A stretch of 64,000 nt of DNA, taken from positions 55,488-119,487 of IMG/VR virus record IMGVR_UViG_3300047091_000002; one strand, given 5' to 3'. Source of the DNA: a virus. Below the pieces are notes generated by a model that was given only the letters and a program-made list of their open reading frames with translations, did no database searches and was not told the origin of the DNA. Position 1 is the stretch's first letter. Each line of letters begins with the position of its first letter. Positions 1 through 10,087 of the stretch are shown in pieces. Made by a program: the position numbers and the translations under genes.

Positions 1-1221
1 TATTCCAGTAATAGTAGCTAAGACAGTAGATCCAGCATCCGCATTTAATAGACTTTCTGCTATTGTTACTTGCAATCCACCGGGGGTAAATTGAGCTAAC
101 CAATTGTACGAATATTGAATTGTGCCAGAAGGTGCGGGACCTCCTTGCATAAATGGTGTTGCCTGAGAAAAAGTTGCTCCTCCTACTACTGCACCCATCG
201 AGCCTGGGTTTACTGAAACTCCTAATACAGTGATATTATTTCTACCAATAAATCCGCATACTACGCCTGATCCAGTATTATGAATATCCGATACTTCAAC
301 AGTAGTGGGATAGTGAATAGGAGTTATTTTCGGTAAGGTAGTTTCATCAGTAGCACCTATATCCCCACCATCCATTGAGACATTAAGTAACTCGGCAGCA
401 TCAAGTCCGTAAGGCGTAGCTCCTAATTTAAATGATGAATCTAAAGCATCTATCTCTCTAAATTCCATTACAGTAGAGTTAGGACCACCGGCAACATTTC
501 CCTTAATTCTTTGGTAATTGATTATTTGCTCAGAAGGAACAATAGGTTCTTTAAACGGTGAAAAATCGTGATCATCTTTATCTACTGAAAGTCCCGATAT
601 GCCAAAACTCGATTCATAATTAGCAGTAATTCCCAATCCACCGGGACTAGATGGATCTAATATAGCGATATAATTACCGGCAGCTACATTTTGTTGTCTT
701 AATATATCCGATAATTTGCCAAAATCCTCTGTATTAAGATATGGTACGCTATTACCATCAACTATATTGGTTACAACTAACGTAGAATCAAGAAGTGGAA
801 TAAGAGTTCTTAAAATCTCCCCAGATGTAGATTCAATAAATTCCATCTTCGGAAGAGGAATTCTATCGCAAGCCGTCAATCTATCAATTAAATCATACGT
901 ATAAACAACGATAGGTGCGGAAGCCGCTCCAGCATAAAAAGTAGTCTGGGTAGTTACGGGAATCATTTGAAACACCTCTCCCGTAGGAACTACTATACTG
1001 AATGCACTTTGAACTCCCGGAGCGGCTTCTGGATTATCGGTAGCATCAATCATTACAGAAGCTACAGCACCTAATCCTTTTCTTACGGTTAATTGAAATT
1101 TCTCCCACACGACGGAATGAGAAAAATCCGAGTTTCCACCAATTAACCGAAGATCGGTCTTTGTACTAGCCGTTGCTCCATACAGAGCAACTCCATATTT
1201 TTTCGTGTTATATTTCGCCAT
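1..1221 (-). CDS. Minor tail / tail-tip protein, partial at window edge
   Basis: An open frame of 407 codons starts with ATG at 1221 and runs off the left edge without a stop. The N-terminus (MAKYNTKKYGVALYG) resembles the tyrosine- and glycine-rich starts of many phage minor tail proteins. The rest is rich in Gly, Ser, Thr and Val and looks beta-structured, as expected for a virion protein. It is the first gene after the tape measure apart from the small barrel-like protein, where distal tail and tail-tip genes normally sit. The exact role is inferred from position. No clear Shine-Dalgarno precedes it, and the gap to the upstream gene is 14 bases. Confidence 0.75.
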   Translation of the reverse strand, partial: MAKYNTKKYGVALYGATASTKTDLRLIGGNSDFSHSVVWEKFQLTVRKGLGAVASVMIDATDNPEAAPGVQSAFSIVVPTGEVFQMIPVTTQTTFYAGAASAPIVVYTYDLIDRLTACDRIPLPKMEFIESTSGEILRTLIPLLDSTLVVTNIVDGNSVPYLNTEDFGKLSDILRQQNVAAGNYIAILDPSSPGGLGITANYESSFGISGLSVDKDDHDFSPFKEPIVPSEQIINYQRIKGNVAGGPNSTVMEFREIDALDSSFKLGATPYGLDAAELLNVSMDGGDIGATDETTLPKITPIHYPTTVEVSDIHNTGSGVVCGFIGRNNITVLGVSVNPGSMGAVVGGATFSQATPFMQGGPAPSGTIQYSYNWLAQFTPGGLQVTIAESLLNADAGSTVLATITGI

Positions 1222-1235
1222 ACAAGATTAATTAT

Positions 1236-1853
1236 TTAAAATTTCACAAACAATCCAACTTTACCACCATACGATTCTCCAATGTAGTGCTTACTAGGAT
1301 CGAATGTAGCGACAAATCTAGCTATAGAAACTCTGCCCGAACTATAAAATCCTATATTACCTATTATAGGTTTAAAATATTCTACAACTACTGTCATACC
1401 CTTCAATGAATTCGGATCAGCTAGGGTCCCGCGTATAGGTCCAAGAAAGCTAAGAGTTCCTACAAAATCACTTGCTTTAATTCCTATTCCTACTGAATCA
1501 CGAGATACGGTTTTGGTGTACTTGGAATTTCTATGGCTTGTAATTGATCCACTTCCTAATATAAATATATTATCGGTTAGATAGAACCTAGCACCTATTC
1601 CACATACTAAAGTATGCCCATCAGATAAGAAAGTTTTTTCTGATGCCAACCACTCAGTATTAAGGATGCCTTCCCAACGAGGTGAGAATTTATAATATCC
1701 TGTTAAACTAGCCCCGCTGGTAGGTGCTTTATAGGAAAATTGAGAATTATCTGCAATATCATATGCAACAACTATTTTAGCTTTCTCCTGCGCTCCGCAA
1801 GAAAGACTAACTAAACATAATAGAATGAAAGAATAAAGAATCTTTCTAAACAT
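1236..1853 (-). CDS. Exported small outer-membrane beta-barrel-like protein
   Basis: The 205-residue product begins with a typical signal peptide: a charged MFRK start, a hydrophobic core, then SLSCGAQ. The cysteine is not in a perfect lipobox, so signal peptidase I cleavage after GA seems as likely as lipidation. The mature part alternates polar and hydrophobic residues, has many aromatics, and ends in KVGLFVKF; a terminal Phe in such a strand is the usual signal for outer-membrane barrel insertion. Lambda lom, another barrel gene in a tail region, is a precedent. It sits between the tape measure and the next tail gene. Surface alteration or superinfection exclusion is inference only. Confidence 0.7.
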   Translation of the reverse strand: MFRKILYSFILLCLVSLSCGAQEKAKIVVAYDIADNSQFSYKAPTSGASLTGYYKFSPRWEGILNTEWLASEKTFLSDGHTLVCGIGARFYLTDNIFILGSGSITSHRNSKYTKTVSRDSVGIGIKASDFVGTLSFLGPIRGTLADPNSLKGMTVVVEYFKPIIGNIGFYSSGRVSIARFVATFDPSKHYIGESYGGKVGLFVKF

Positions 1854-1861
1854 TTTTCTCC

Positions 1862-4800
1862 TTATTGATTTACAGTTCTATACCTTGATAGAAGACTTGG
1901 ATTAATACGTCCCGAAAGTTGTAATTGCTTACTCGCGTCGATCCCAACTTTTTGAGTCTCAACGGGTTGCCCATTTACTCTTAAATTAAGATTAATATCC
2001 TGCGTAGCTCCGATAGAACGAGTTAAACTGGGTAACTTATCAACCACTCCTTGCCAAGCAAGAGCGGCTTGAGTTAGTTTATCCGCTGCAAGTCCTAAAT
2101 CAGCGGCGGAATCTCGACTTAATTTGCGGATGAATTTTTCTATATCGAGCCTTTGGTTAACAAAATCGAGTTTTTGTTTTTCTCCGGCTAACTGATCTTC
2201 TATTTCTTTTTGCTGTTTGCGAAAATCTCTTTCGAGTTCTACAAGACGTTTTCGTTTGCTTTCCGCTTCGGAAACTTTAGGATCGATTCTACCCTCTAAT
2301 AGTATATCTCTCTGACTTTTAGCAAAATCATCGGCACTCTTTTTTAATTGATCAAGCAAATCGGCTTGAGTCTTTTTAATCTCATCCGTAATTTCACCAA
2401 TGGATAGTTTTAAGAAATCTCGAATATCTCCTATAGCATTTAAGGCATCTTGAGGATTTTCAAAAGAATCGAAAAATTCCTTAACTTGTTTTTTAAGATC
2501 CGTTATTTGTTTAGCAAAATCTCTAACATTTGCCGGAAGTTTTAGAAGTTCTAACGCAGTTCTAAAATTATCCTGAACTTCCTTCGCTTTATCTCTAAGA
2601 TTAGCTATCTCATCATTTATATCCTTTGTTATTTGTTTTAACTGATCTGCACCACCTTTACGACCACTTAATTGTCTACGAGCATCTTCAAGTTTTGTCT
2701 GTAATTGTCGTATCCCATCACCTAAACCAATAGCTCCATTAGAGATAGCTTTTTTAAGATCATCTATTCCAGCAGTAATCGCTTCCGCCATCTCTTTGGT
2801 TTTTTGTTTAGCTCTAGCTCCAAAGAAGGAAACGATTCCTCCGACAGTTTCTACTATAGCGCCTATAGTCTTAGCTACTGGATGTGGTATTTGCGATATG
2901 CCACGACCAATAGTAGAAATTATTTGTCCCTTATCTCCGCTTCCTATAGCCCCTATTATATCCGCCGCAACATTTAAAGCTGTAAGAGCAAAAGCACCAA
3001 CTTTTTGTACGACATTTGCTTTTCCGGGCGTGGCAAAACGACCAAGTATATCATCTACACTAGATCCAAATTCACTAGTATCCGCACCATTGAGTAAATC
3101 TCCCCCGATACTAGGCGTAACTCTTCTAGGTCTTGTTTCTTCTCCAGATACAACTTGCTTAAATCCTAAAGCTGCTTTAATTATTATATCTAGAAATTGA
3201 TTTCCAGTAACTAAAAGCCTATCATCGAAGTTTTTTCCAGCATTTTCTATTGTTCCAGCAGCTTTCTCTAATGCCTCCGCCGGAGATTTAGGTCTTCCAC
3301 GCTTGGAAAGAGTTTCTAATAAGTTCGCAAGTCCTTCAAATACACCGGATAATTTATTAAAAGGAAGTCCCTTAAATTTCTTAGTAAACTCGTCAAATTC
3401 TGGGTCCGGTAAAGACTTGATAGCATCAGCAACTTTTCTAAGTCCTTGAGATGTAAGAAATAAGGGGTTAGAAAGTTCAAAAGCACGATTCTTTAATTCA
3501 AATAATTTCTCATTCAAATCATCTATTTGAGATTTAAGATCTAGTTGTTTACGAGCTACTTCTGGATTTTGATTCGCGGTCCCAACATTAGGAAATTCAG
3601 TATTTAATCTCTGTTGTAATCCTGCTTTTTGTTGTTCAAGTAATTGAAGTCTTTCCTGAGTTATTCTAAGTAACGCATTACGAGATTCATTCTCATTTAA
3701 AATCCCGATCTCTTTTTGCTTTTCAACAATACGTTCTATAATGTCAAGTCGCTTAAGATCGAATTCGTTTAATTCATTTTGGAGTTTTAACTGATCTAGC
3801 TGGATGTCTCTTTGCTCTACAAGATGCTTTAATAGCGCTACAGCGCTCTCTCTGCGATTTTTATCAAGTTCTAATAGTAACTCAGCCTTCTTACTTTGAT
3901 CAACATTTAAATCGATTAGAACCTGCGTAGCTTCTGCAACCTGTTTGACTTTTTCAGGATCGAGTTTTAGCTGACCACCAACAGTTATTATTGAAGCTTG
4001 GAGATCTACAATCTGCCGCTGTATTTCTCGTCCTTGGTTGGCTAGATCATCAAGAATAGCCTTACTTGCTTTCGGAGAAGTAGCACGTTTCTTATCTAAA
4101 TCAACTAATTTAGTTTTTAATTCTGCAATTTTATCTGCAATTTGAAAGAATAAATCAAAGCCTCCAGCAGAATTAAAGAATTGAGTAAATTCATCTTCGG
4201 AAGTAAGTTTCTGAACTCCAATTGCTTCCTTAAAGGAGCCTACAAGATTTTTGATTCGTTCTCTGGCAGTTAGAATTTCTTGTTCAAAATCAGCGTTTAG
4301 AAAAGGAAATAATTGTTCCTTTAACTGCTGTTCTCTTATTTCTCTTTGTTTTTTACTCGCCTCGAATTGCGCTTGCTCGTTTTGTCCACCACTGAATATA
4401 CCTAATCCAAATAAAATATCGGTGATTTGAGCGCGAGATTGTTCTGCTCTATTAAGTAATTCAAAATTGGCATCAACCTCTTTTTTCTTTAGATCAAGTC
4501 TTTCCTTTGTAGCTTTACGAACTGTATCCGTAATTTGATCTTCGGCTTTTCCTAAATCTTCTACTCTTTTAATAAAAACATCTATCTTTTCGCCAGTTAA
4601 CTTCTCGAAAGATTCTAAGTCTCTATCTCGAAGATCGGTTTTCTTTTTGTCTTTCTTTTTATCTCTTGGACCTTGTTTTTGATCTGCGATTAATTTAGCA
4701 AAACCAATGTTTGCATCAATTAACTCTTGTCTAGCTCTCGAAACTTGATCATTAAGATTAAAGGCATTCTCTATCAGTTGAGATTCAAACTCCGATGCTG

Positions 4801-7573
4801 CTTGAAAAGGAATCTCTCCTGCCTGCGCTAATTCCTGAATAATTTTACGACGGCGATTTACGTATCTCTCGGATTCTTTCTCGACTAAATCTCCAACTTT
4901 TTTAAGTAAAGAAAGTTGTCTCTCTACTTCCTTTAAGAAATCGGAAAGTTGATCTCGCTCTCCACCTTTTTTCTTTTTCCCTTCTGTAGATGGAAGTTTG
5001 GTAGGAGTTTTTAACAAAGAGGCTATAACAGTTTTCTTGCGCTCTAAATCAGCAATCTCTTCTTCTGTTTTAGCTTGCGCTATTTGGGCTGCAAGCGCAG
5101 CGTCGGCATTAAGAAAAAATGCCCCACTTGTTGCTGCAAGTGCTACTGCTAATTGCTGTTCAGCAAAGATTTTTTGTTTTGTTGCAATCGTACTATCAAT
5201 AGTAGCAATTGATTGTTTAACTATCTGGGCAGTAGTATATCCCGTAGCTTGGGATAATAAATTAAGTCGATTGATTGCCTCTGTTCTTTCTAATCCAGAA
5301 ATTTGAAGTATTTTATTATATTCTCGTAATTTAATGGTGGCATCATCACCAAGGGCATTTGCCCCACGAAGTTCTACTCTATATTCCTCTAGTATTTTTT
5401 GATTTTTAGCTAATTCACCAGCCTGATTCTCAAAAGATTTATTACTAAAATTTATAAGCTCAGCAAGTTTTTGGATTTCAGGATTAAAATCCTTAACTTT
5501 TTCTAGAAATGCTTCTGGATTTTTTAATATTTCATCAAATGTAACACCGAGCGCCTGCCCCGCTATTTTAAGATCTTCAATAGTCTTTTGAAATTTTTCT
5601 ATATCGGCTTGATCAAGTGCAGATCCTAGTGTTTCTTTTGGATCTATGATAGGTTTTCTGGAAAGAAAATTTTCAAGTTCATCTTTTAAATTTTTAGTTT
5701 TCTTTGCAAAATCCGAATTAATTAATCTTCCAAATGCATCTGCTTGTTTTTGTGTCCTAGCACTTAATTTTTCAAGAGCTTGGTCAATATCTTCAAGTCC
5801 CTTTTTAGTTAATTTACCCGTTTCAAGCGCTTTAACAGTAGAATCATCAAGTAATTGAAGAAGCGTATCTCGAAGTTTAATTAATTCCTGCTCTTGTTCT
5901 TTAGTTCTATTTTTTATATCCGAGAGAGCTTTTAATTCAAGCGCCTCATTTAAGATATTATAAGATTTAGCTAAATCACTTATATGTTGCTCGCTTTTTT
6001 GAAGTTGTTTATCTAATTCTTCTTCGCCTTTTCTTCGTTCATCGGCACTGCCTGACCATTCATCAATAAGACTTTTAATAAATATTATTGCCGCTATAAT
6101 TAATGCTGCTCTACTTAAAAACCCCACTATAGCAGTTGTGACTACCCTTGTTCCTGCTGCAACACCAATTAAAGCAGCCTGAGAACCTTTCATAGCAGCA
6201 GCATAAGCTAATTGTCCGGCAGTAGCCGCCTCTGTAGCAGTGGCACCGGCTGCGAGCGCAGCAGTTTCAGCTTCCGTTAGCGCAGTTAAAGCCCCTGTTT
6301 GAATCACAACTTGCTTAATGGCCTCTGCATAAGCAAGTTTTGCAGATGTTATAATACCTAAAGGTGCCCGAAGTCTTATTAAAGATGCAAATACTCCATT
6401 AATTAAGCCAGTAAAAATTTTTATAATTAGAATAAACGATACAAAATTTGCAAGTGGACCACTTACTAAAGTTGAAAGTGTTCTAAGAAATGCGTTAAGA
6501 ACCTTTAACAGGGTCCCAAGACTTATTACTCCAGTATCGAGTCTTTCTCCAAATGCGGTAAACAGATTAACTAATTCTCTAATTACCCCTCTAACATCCG
6601 GCAATAATTTGGTTAAAGCATCTTGGATCTTATTTACATCTTTATTAAATACGGCACTGAAAGGACTGAAGGAATTATCATCATTAATAAATTTATCTCG
6701 AATGTTAATTAATTCTCTTCGTAATGTTTCAAATATAGGTTGAACTGCTCTAGCCCCACCTATTTGAAAAATATCCGCAATAGATGCCTTAACATTGATA
6801 AAATTATCCGAAACTTCTTTAGCTAATGCTCCGAAAGATCGAGTTTTAGCTTCGATGAATTCAAATACTGTTCCAGTGCGTATCGCTTCTTTTAATAATT
6901 TTCTTTGCTCTGCGGTAACTAAACCAAGATTTCTTCCTAGTTGATTGGTTGCTCGAACTGTGCCCGTAAGAATCTGAGCAATGGATGTTCCTACCTTACT
7001 CTGCTCTATGCCAAAAGCACCTGCCGCTAGAACAAGTCTTTTGGTGATTATCTCTATTTGTTCTTGGGAAAGTCCTATTTGCTGTCCCACTGCTAACGCA
7101 GTTTGTAGAGTTTGAACATATTCTTTAGTGGTAGTTACAGTTTGAACTGCCGAAATTTGTGCAGCTTGAAAAAGTCGTTCGGATTCTATTCTTAAGGCGG
7201 CTAAAAGATCAGGAGTTAATTGTCCTTTTCTTTCTGCTATTGGTGCAGCTAAAATAGCTACGAAGGATGTTGAAAGTCTTTGGAATTCAGCGGCATTTCC
7301 TATACTCTCCTTTAAAAGAGTGTTGAATAATCTTAAAGCGCCGAATACGCCTGCCGCACCTAATCCAATTCCTAAAGCAGCTAAAAATCTACCTCCAAAT
7401 CTAGTTACAGAATTTCCAAGTGTGTTAAAACCTTGAGAAGCTGCAATAGCACCTTGCTTCACAGAGACTAATCGTATGTTACCCTGCTGAAGACTTCCCA
7501 ACATTTGATTCATAGCGCCAATGAATTGTTGGGCATTGCCTACAAAATTGAAAGTAACTGTGAAATTAGCCAA
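1862..7573 (-). CDS. Tail tape measure protein
   Basis: At 1903 residues this is the longest gene in the window. It is mostly helical and coiled coil, rich in Lys, Glu, Gln, Leu and Ala, and interrupted by hydrophobic stretches near residues 66-87, 374-400, 475-505 and about 1590. That is the classic tape-measure pattern: a scaffold for tail assembly that sets tail length and is later ejected. At about 1.5 angstrom per residue the tail would be about 285 nm. It follows the two chaperone-like genes and the 386-residue tail protein, with one base between stop and start. No lysozyme or peptidase motif was seen by eye. Confidence 0.95.
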   Translation of the reverse strand: MANFTVTFNFVGNAQQFIGAMNQMLGSLQQGNIRLVSVKQGAIAASQGFNTLGNSVTRFGGRFLAALGIGLGAAGVFGALRLFNTLLKESIGNAAEFQRLSTSFVAILAAPIAERKGQLTPDLLAALRIESERLFQAAQISAVQTVTTTKEYVQTLQTALAVGQQIGLSQEQIEIITKRLVLAAGAFGIEQSKVGTSIAQILTGTVRATNQLGRNLGLVTAEQRKLLKEAIRTGTVFEFIEAKTRSFGALAKEVSDNFINVKASIADIFQIGGARAVQPIFETLRRELINIRDKFINDDNSFSPFSAVFNKDVNKIQDALTKLLPDVRGVIRELVNLFTAFGERLDTGVISLGTLLKVLNAFLRTLSTLVSGPLANFVSFILIIKIFTGLINGVFASLIRLRAPLGIITSAKLAYAEAIKQVVIQTGALTALTEAETAALAAGATATEAATAGQLAYAAAMKGSQAALIGVAAGTRVVTTAIVGFLSRAALIIAAIIFIKSLIDEWSGSADERRKGEEELDKQLQKSEQHISDLAKSYNILNEALELKALSDIKNRTKEQEQELIKLRDTLLQLLDDSTVKALETGKLTKKGLEDIDQALEKLSARTQKQADAFGRLINSDFAKKTKNLKDELENFLSRKPIIDPKETLGSALDQADIEKFQKTIEDLKIAGQALGVTFDEILKNPEAFLEKVKDFNPEIQKLAELINFSNKSFENQAGELAKNQKILEEYRVELRGANALGDDATIKLREYNKILQISGLERTEAINRLNLLSQATGYTTAQIVKQSIATIDSTIATKQKIFAEQQLAVALAATSGAFFLNADAALAAQIAQAKTEEEIADLERKKTVIASLLKTPTKLPSTEGKKKKGGERDQLSDFLKEVERQLSLLKKVGDLVEKESERYVNRRRKIIQELAQAGEIPFQAASEFESQLIENAFNLNDQVSRARQELIDANIGFAKLIADQKQGPRDKKKDKKKTDLRDRDLESFEKLTGEKIDVFIKRVEDLGKAEDQITDTVRKATKERLDLKKKEVDANFELLNRAEQSRAQITDILFGLGIFSGGQNEQAQFEASKKQREIREQQLKEQLFPFLNADFEQEILTARERIKNLVGSFKEAIGVQKLTSEDEFTQFFNSAGGFDLFFQIADKIAELKTKLVDLDKKRATSPKASKAILDDLANQGREIQRQIVDLQASIITVGGQLKLDPEKVKQVAEATQVLIDLNVDQSKKAELLLELDKNRRESAVALLKHLVEQRDIQLDQLKLQNELNEFDLKRLDIIERIVEKQKEIGILNENESRNALLRITQERLQLLEQQKAGLQQRLNTEFPNVGTANQNPEVARKQLDLKSQIDDLNEKLFELKNRAFELSNPLFLTSQGLRKVADAIKSLPDPEFDEFTKKFKGLPFNKLSGVFEGLANLLETLSKRGRPKSPAEALEKAAGTIENAGKNFDDRLLVTGNQFLDIIIKAALGFKQVVSGEETRPRRVTPSIGGDLLNGADTSEFGSSVDDILGRFATPGKANVVQKVGAFALTALNVAADIIGAIGSGDKGQIISTIGRGISQIPHPVAKTIGAIVETVGGIVSFFGARAKQKTKEMAEAITAGIDDLKKAISNGAIGLGDGIRQLQTKLEDARRQLSGRKGGADQLKQITKDINDEIANLRDKAKEVQDNFRTALELLKLPANVRDFAKQITDLKKQVKEFFDSFENPQDALNAIGDIRDFLKLSIGEITDEIKKTQADLLDQLKKSADDFAKSQRDILLEGRIDPKVSEAESKRKRLVELERDFRKQQKEIEDQLAGEKQKLDFVNQRLDIEKFIRKLSRDSAADLGLAADKLTQAALAWQGVVDKLPSLTRSIGATQDINLNLRVNGQPVETQKVGIDASKQLQLSGRINPSLLSRYRTVNQ

Positions 7574-8734
7574 TTATATAATGACTCCGATATTCGCTAA
7601 AAAGGTTTGAAAGTTAGGATCCGCTAGAAGAACGAATCCGCCTCTAACAGTTCCACCTGATGCTGGCGGTAGGGCAGCCAAAGCACCTCCAGAATAAATT
7701 GCTTTGAATCTTAATGTAGATTTCCTAGAAGGAGATGCTTGAATATAAGGAACAACTTGGTCTTTTCCTACTCCTAAAAATATTCCTGAAATAATAGACC
7801 AATTAGGAAGTCTAATTAATTTATTCCAAAATGGATCATTCGGTTGAATACTTGACGGGCCTTGAGCATTTAAATTACCAAGAGCTAAACCCTGACTCAA
7901 ATTAGGAATTAAGCCCTTTATCTGTCTCAAAGTACCGCCTATAACAGTTTTTAATTGCGCTTGGGTCCCTGCAACTTGAGCAACTTTCAGCAATTGGGCA
8001 TGATTAATTCTTCCTTTTTGAGTTATACTCGTAATAACTCGTCTTGCTCCAAAACTATTTTCTAGATCTTGTTGATTGGTATTGATCGGAGAAATAGGAA
8101 TTGGAGAAGTTCCAGATCTAAGAACTGGAATATCTTTTGGATTAGGAGAACTTCCTCCAACTATAGATAATTGAATTCCTATTCCGCGATCAACACCGCC
8201 GGATTTCTTAAATTTCGTACTGGCCCGTGTAGTTCTAAAATTCTTTTTTATTCTCCCAGCAGTAAATGATCTTGTAATTATTGGATTAGCCCGTGAAATA
8301 GGATTATTTCTAGGTAAAACATCTTTATCGTCCGTAGAAGTATTTGCCCAAGCTCCAAATAAAGATTGAACTTCTTGATCTAGTTGGGCCTGAACGGCGG
8401 CGTTACCTCGTGTGATTATATCATATCCTTTAGCTGCCCTAACTCCAAAAGAAAGATTAAGATCAGGACTTGTAGTGATAAATGCTAATGCTTTTCCTTT
8501 CGGAGCAGCAAAAGATTTTCTTCCGGTATTTACTGCATCAAAATAAAAGAAATTTCCTCCTCCTTTTTCGGATGACGCGGCCCAATTATCCATTTTTAAA
8601 CCAAAATTTACCGTGGGTTTATTAAATACCGAGCCGATATTCTTTTTATGCTCATCTATTAATTTCTTAAAGAATGCTGTCCATTCTGGTAGATTGGATA
8701 CAACTGAAAATAAAGGACCATTGAAAGTTGGCAT
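7574..8734 (-). CDS. Tail protein of unknown role upstream of the tape measure
   Basis: The 386-residue product is not recognised. It has a Trp- and Phe-containing N-terminus (PEWTAFFKKLIDEHKKN), a basic Ser/Thr-rich middle, and a Gly/Ala-rich end. It lies exactly between the chaperone-like pair and the tape measure, with its stop one base from the tape-measure start, so it is surely part of the tail operon. It could be a tail completion protein or a tape-measure-associated protein. No catalytic motif is visible. Confidence 0.65.
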   Translation of the reverse strand: MPTFNGPLFSVVSNLPEWTAFFKKLIDEHKKNIGSVFNKPTVNFGLKMDNWAASSEKGGGNFFYFDAVNTGRKSFAAPKGKALAFITTSPDLNLSFGVRAAKGYDIITRGNAAVQAQLDQEVQSLFGAWANTSTDDKDVLPRNNPISRANPIITRSFTAGRIKKNFRTTRASTKFKKSGGVDRGIGIQLSIVGGSSPNPKDIPVLRSGTSPIPISPINTNQQDLENSFGARRVITSITQKGRINHAQLLKVAQVAGTQAQLKTVIGGTLRQIKGLIPNLSQGLALGNLNAQGPSSIQPNDPFWNKLIRLPNWSIISGIFLGVGKDQVVPYIQASPSRKSTLRFKAIYSGGALAALPPASGGTVRGGFVLLADPNFQTFLANIGVII

Positions 8735-8736
8735 TT

Positions 8737-9483
8737 TTATGTACCTAAATGTTGTTGACTGTATCTTCCAGCACGATCTGGTCCCATTTCATCAAAGGAT
8801 TTCCATTTACGCCCCTCGAAAAATATTTCATCCTCAGTTCCATGAGAAGATTCACTCCCAGAACTAGATTCATCTTTAGCTTTCTTATAAGCCCAAGCAG
8901 ATGATTGTCCTTTTAAATAAACTTGTGGGACGGTAGTTTCTAATGCCTCTGACCGAGAACAATGATAAGCTGATTGAAGTCGTTCAATTAAACATTCGGG
9001 ATTGTCGTCAGATGGATCGGGTTCTCTCTGTTTCTCTTCATCATCCGGGTGTGGAAATAACTTTCTTATTCTTCCTATTTCAAAGTTATGCACCCATTGT
9101 TGTAGAGTAGCATTAAGCAGTGCCAAAGGATTCTTAAAATTTACGGCATTTTCTAAAGAAGTATTTAGCGATAATGCTCCGCATCTTGGTAAGGTATCAA
9201 GTAAAATAGATCGAACTTCTACCTTATATACCTCCAGAAAATCTAATAAAGGTAATTCACTATCTACAAATAATTTATATAGTTCTTCTAAAGGTGAAAT
9301 AGCAGAACGAAATCTCTCTAGATTACCCAATCCAAGATGCAGAATTGGCAAATAAGAGCCATTTATACACGCATATCTATTTGCCAAATCAGGAGTATTA
9401 AGTAATAATCTAGCCTTATCCTGTGCAGTTAGACTAAGATTGGGCGAGGATTCCGAACTCTTCGATGACACGTTTTGCCTCAC
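8737..9483 (-). CDS. Second tail assembly chaperone (GTG start or frameshift product)
   Basis: The 248-residue frame overlaps the end of the preceding chaperone-like gene by 50 bases in another frame (+1, equivalent to -2). Two overlapping genes between major tail protein and tape measure usually encode the G and GT tail chaperones, the second made by ribosomal frameshifting. The apparent start is GTG with no clear Shine-Dalgarno, which fits frameshift expression. I see no convincing slippery site, so reinitiation remains possible. Residues around 170-205 (LIERLQSAYHCSRSEALETT) resemble the helical C-terminal segment common in such chaperones. The tail of the protein is acidic and Ser-rich. 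Confidence 0.7.
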   Translation of the reverse strand: MRQNVSSKSSESSPNLSLTAQDKARLLLNTPDLANRYACINGSYLPILHLGLGNLERFRSAISPLEELYKLFVDSELPLLDFLEVYKVEVRSILLDTLPRCGALSLNTSLENAVNFKNPLALLNATLQQWVHNFEIGRIRKLFPHPDDEEKQREPDPSDDNPECLIERLQSAYHCSRSEALETTVPQVYLKGQSSAWAYKKAKDESSSGSESSHGTEDEIFFEGRKWKSFDEMGPDRAGRYSQQHLGT

Positions 9484-10027
9484 CTATTTCAGCAAATAAG
9501 TTATCTGCCTTAATTTGAAGGAGAACTGCTTTAACTAAATTAGGATTCCAAGGACGCTTTGCCAATCTCATAACTTCCGACTCAGTGATTCTAGGATTAG
9601 TACCACGACATACCATCGCAACTAATTTAGGCAACGTTTCTCCTAATTCACGAACGGCAGATCCCACATCTATTTCATTAAGCAGGGCAACAGTATCGGA
9701 ATCGGTTAAATCAATTTCAACTTTTCCATCTTCGGTAGGTTGACTATTCTGAACTCCGTAATTACCCATAGTTCCTATCAAATTCAAAGCTCTCATAACT
9801 ACAGGAACTACCCCTAAAAGGAATTCACTGGCATCTCGATATACTTGATCGGAGTCATCTTGACGATCTGCAAAAGCTATAACATCAAAATTCAAGTCTC
9901 CTAAATTAAATTTATTGCTAATCACCTCTTCCTCTACAGATGTAAGAAGTTGTTTTCTATATGTAGTAGGAATTGTACCAGTTTCAATGTTTACTTCTTG
10001 TATTCTCGCTTTTCTTTCTCGTGGCAT
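9434..10027 (-). CDS. First tail assembly chaperone
   Basis: The 197-residue acidic, helical protein is encoded directly after the major tail protein, in the slot of lambda gpG and its equivalents. Such chaperones bind the tape measure and recruit tail tube subunits; they are absent from finished virions. A strong Shine-Dalgarno (AGGAGAAAG) precedes the ATG at 10027. Its last 50 bases overlap the next frame. The gene lies downstream of a hairpin that, on the other strand, is the terminator of a small RNA locus. Confidence 0.75.
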   Translation of the reverse strand: MPRERKARIQEVNIETGTIPTTYRKQLLTSVEEEVISNKFNLGDLNFDVIAFADRQDDSDQVYRDASEFLLGVVPVVMRALNLIGTMGNYGVQNSQPTEDGKVEIDLTDSDTVALLNEIDVGSAVRELGETLPKLVAMVCRGTNPRITESEVMRLAKRPWNPNLVKAVLLQIKADNLFAEIGEAKRVIEEFGILAQS

Positions 10028-10052
10028 TTCTTTCTCCTATAATTAAAAAAAT

Positions 10053-10081
10053 TTGACAAATTGAATTATTTGAGTTATAAT
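10053..10081 (+). promoter_or_regulatory. Perfect sigma70-type promoter for a small RNA
   Basis: TTGACA at 10053-10058 and TATAAT at 10076-10081 are separated by exactly 17 bases. Both hexamers are exact consensus, and the promoter faces against all flanking genes. The predicted start is near 10088. TTGACAAAT, the extended -35 seen at five other promoters here, is present. Confidence 0.85.
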
Positions 10082-10087
10082 ATTTGC

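Noticed and set aside
2796-5858. Plus-strand frames inside the tape measure gene
   Set aside because: They are mirror frames of a long supported gene, hydrophobic through codon reversal, with no start signals.
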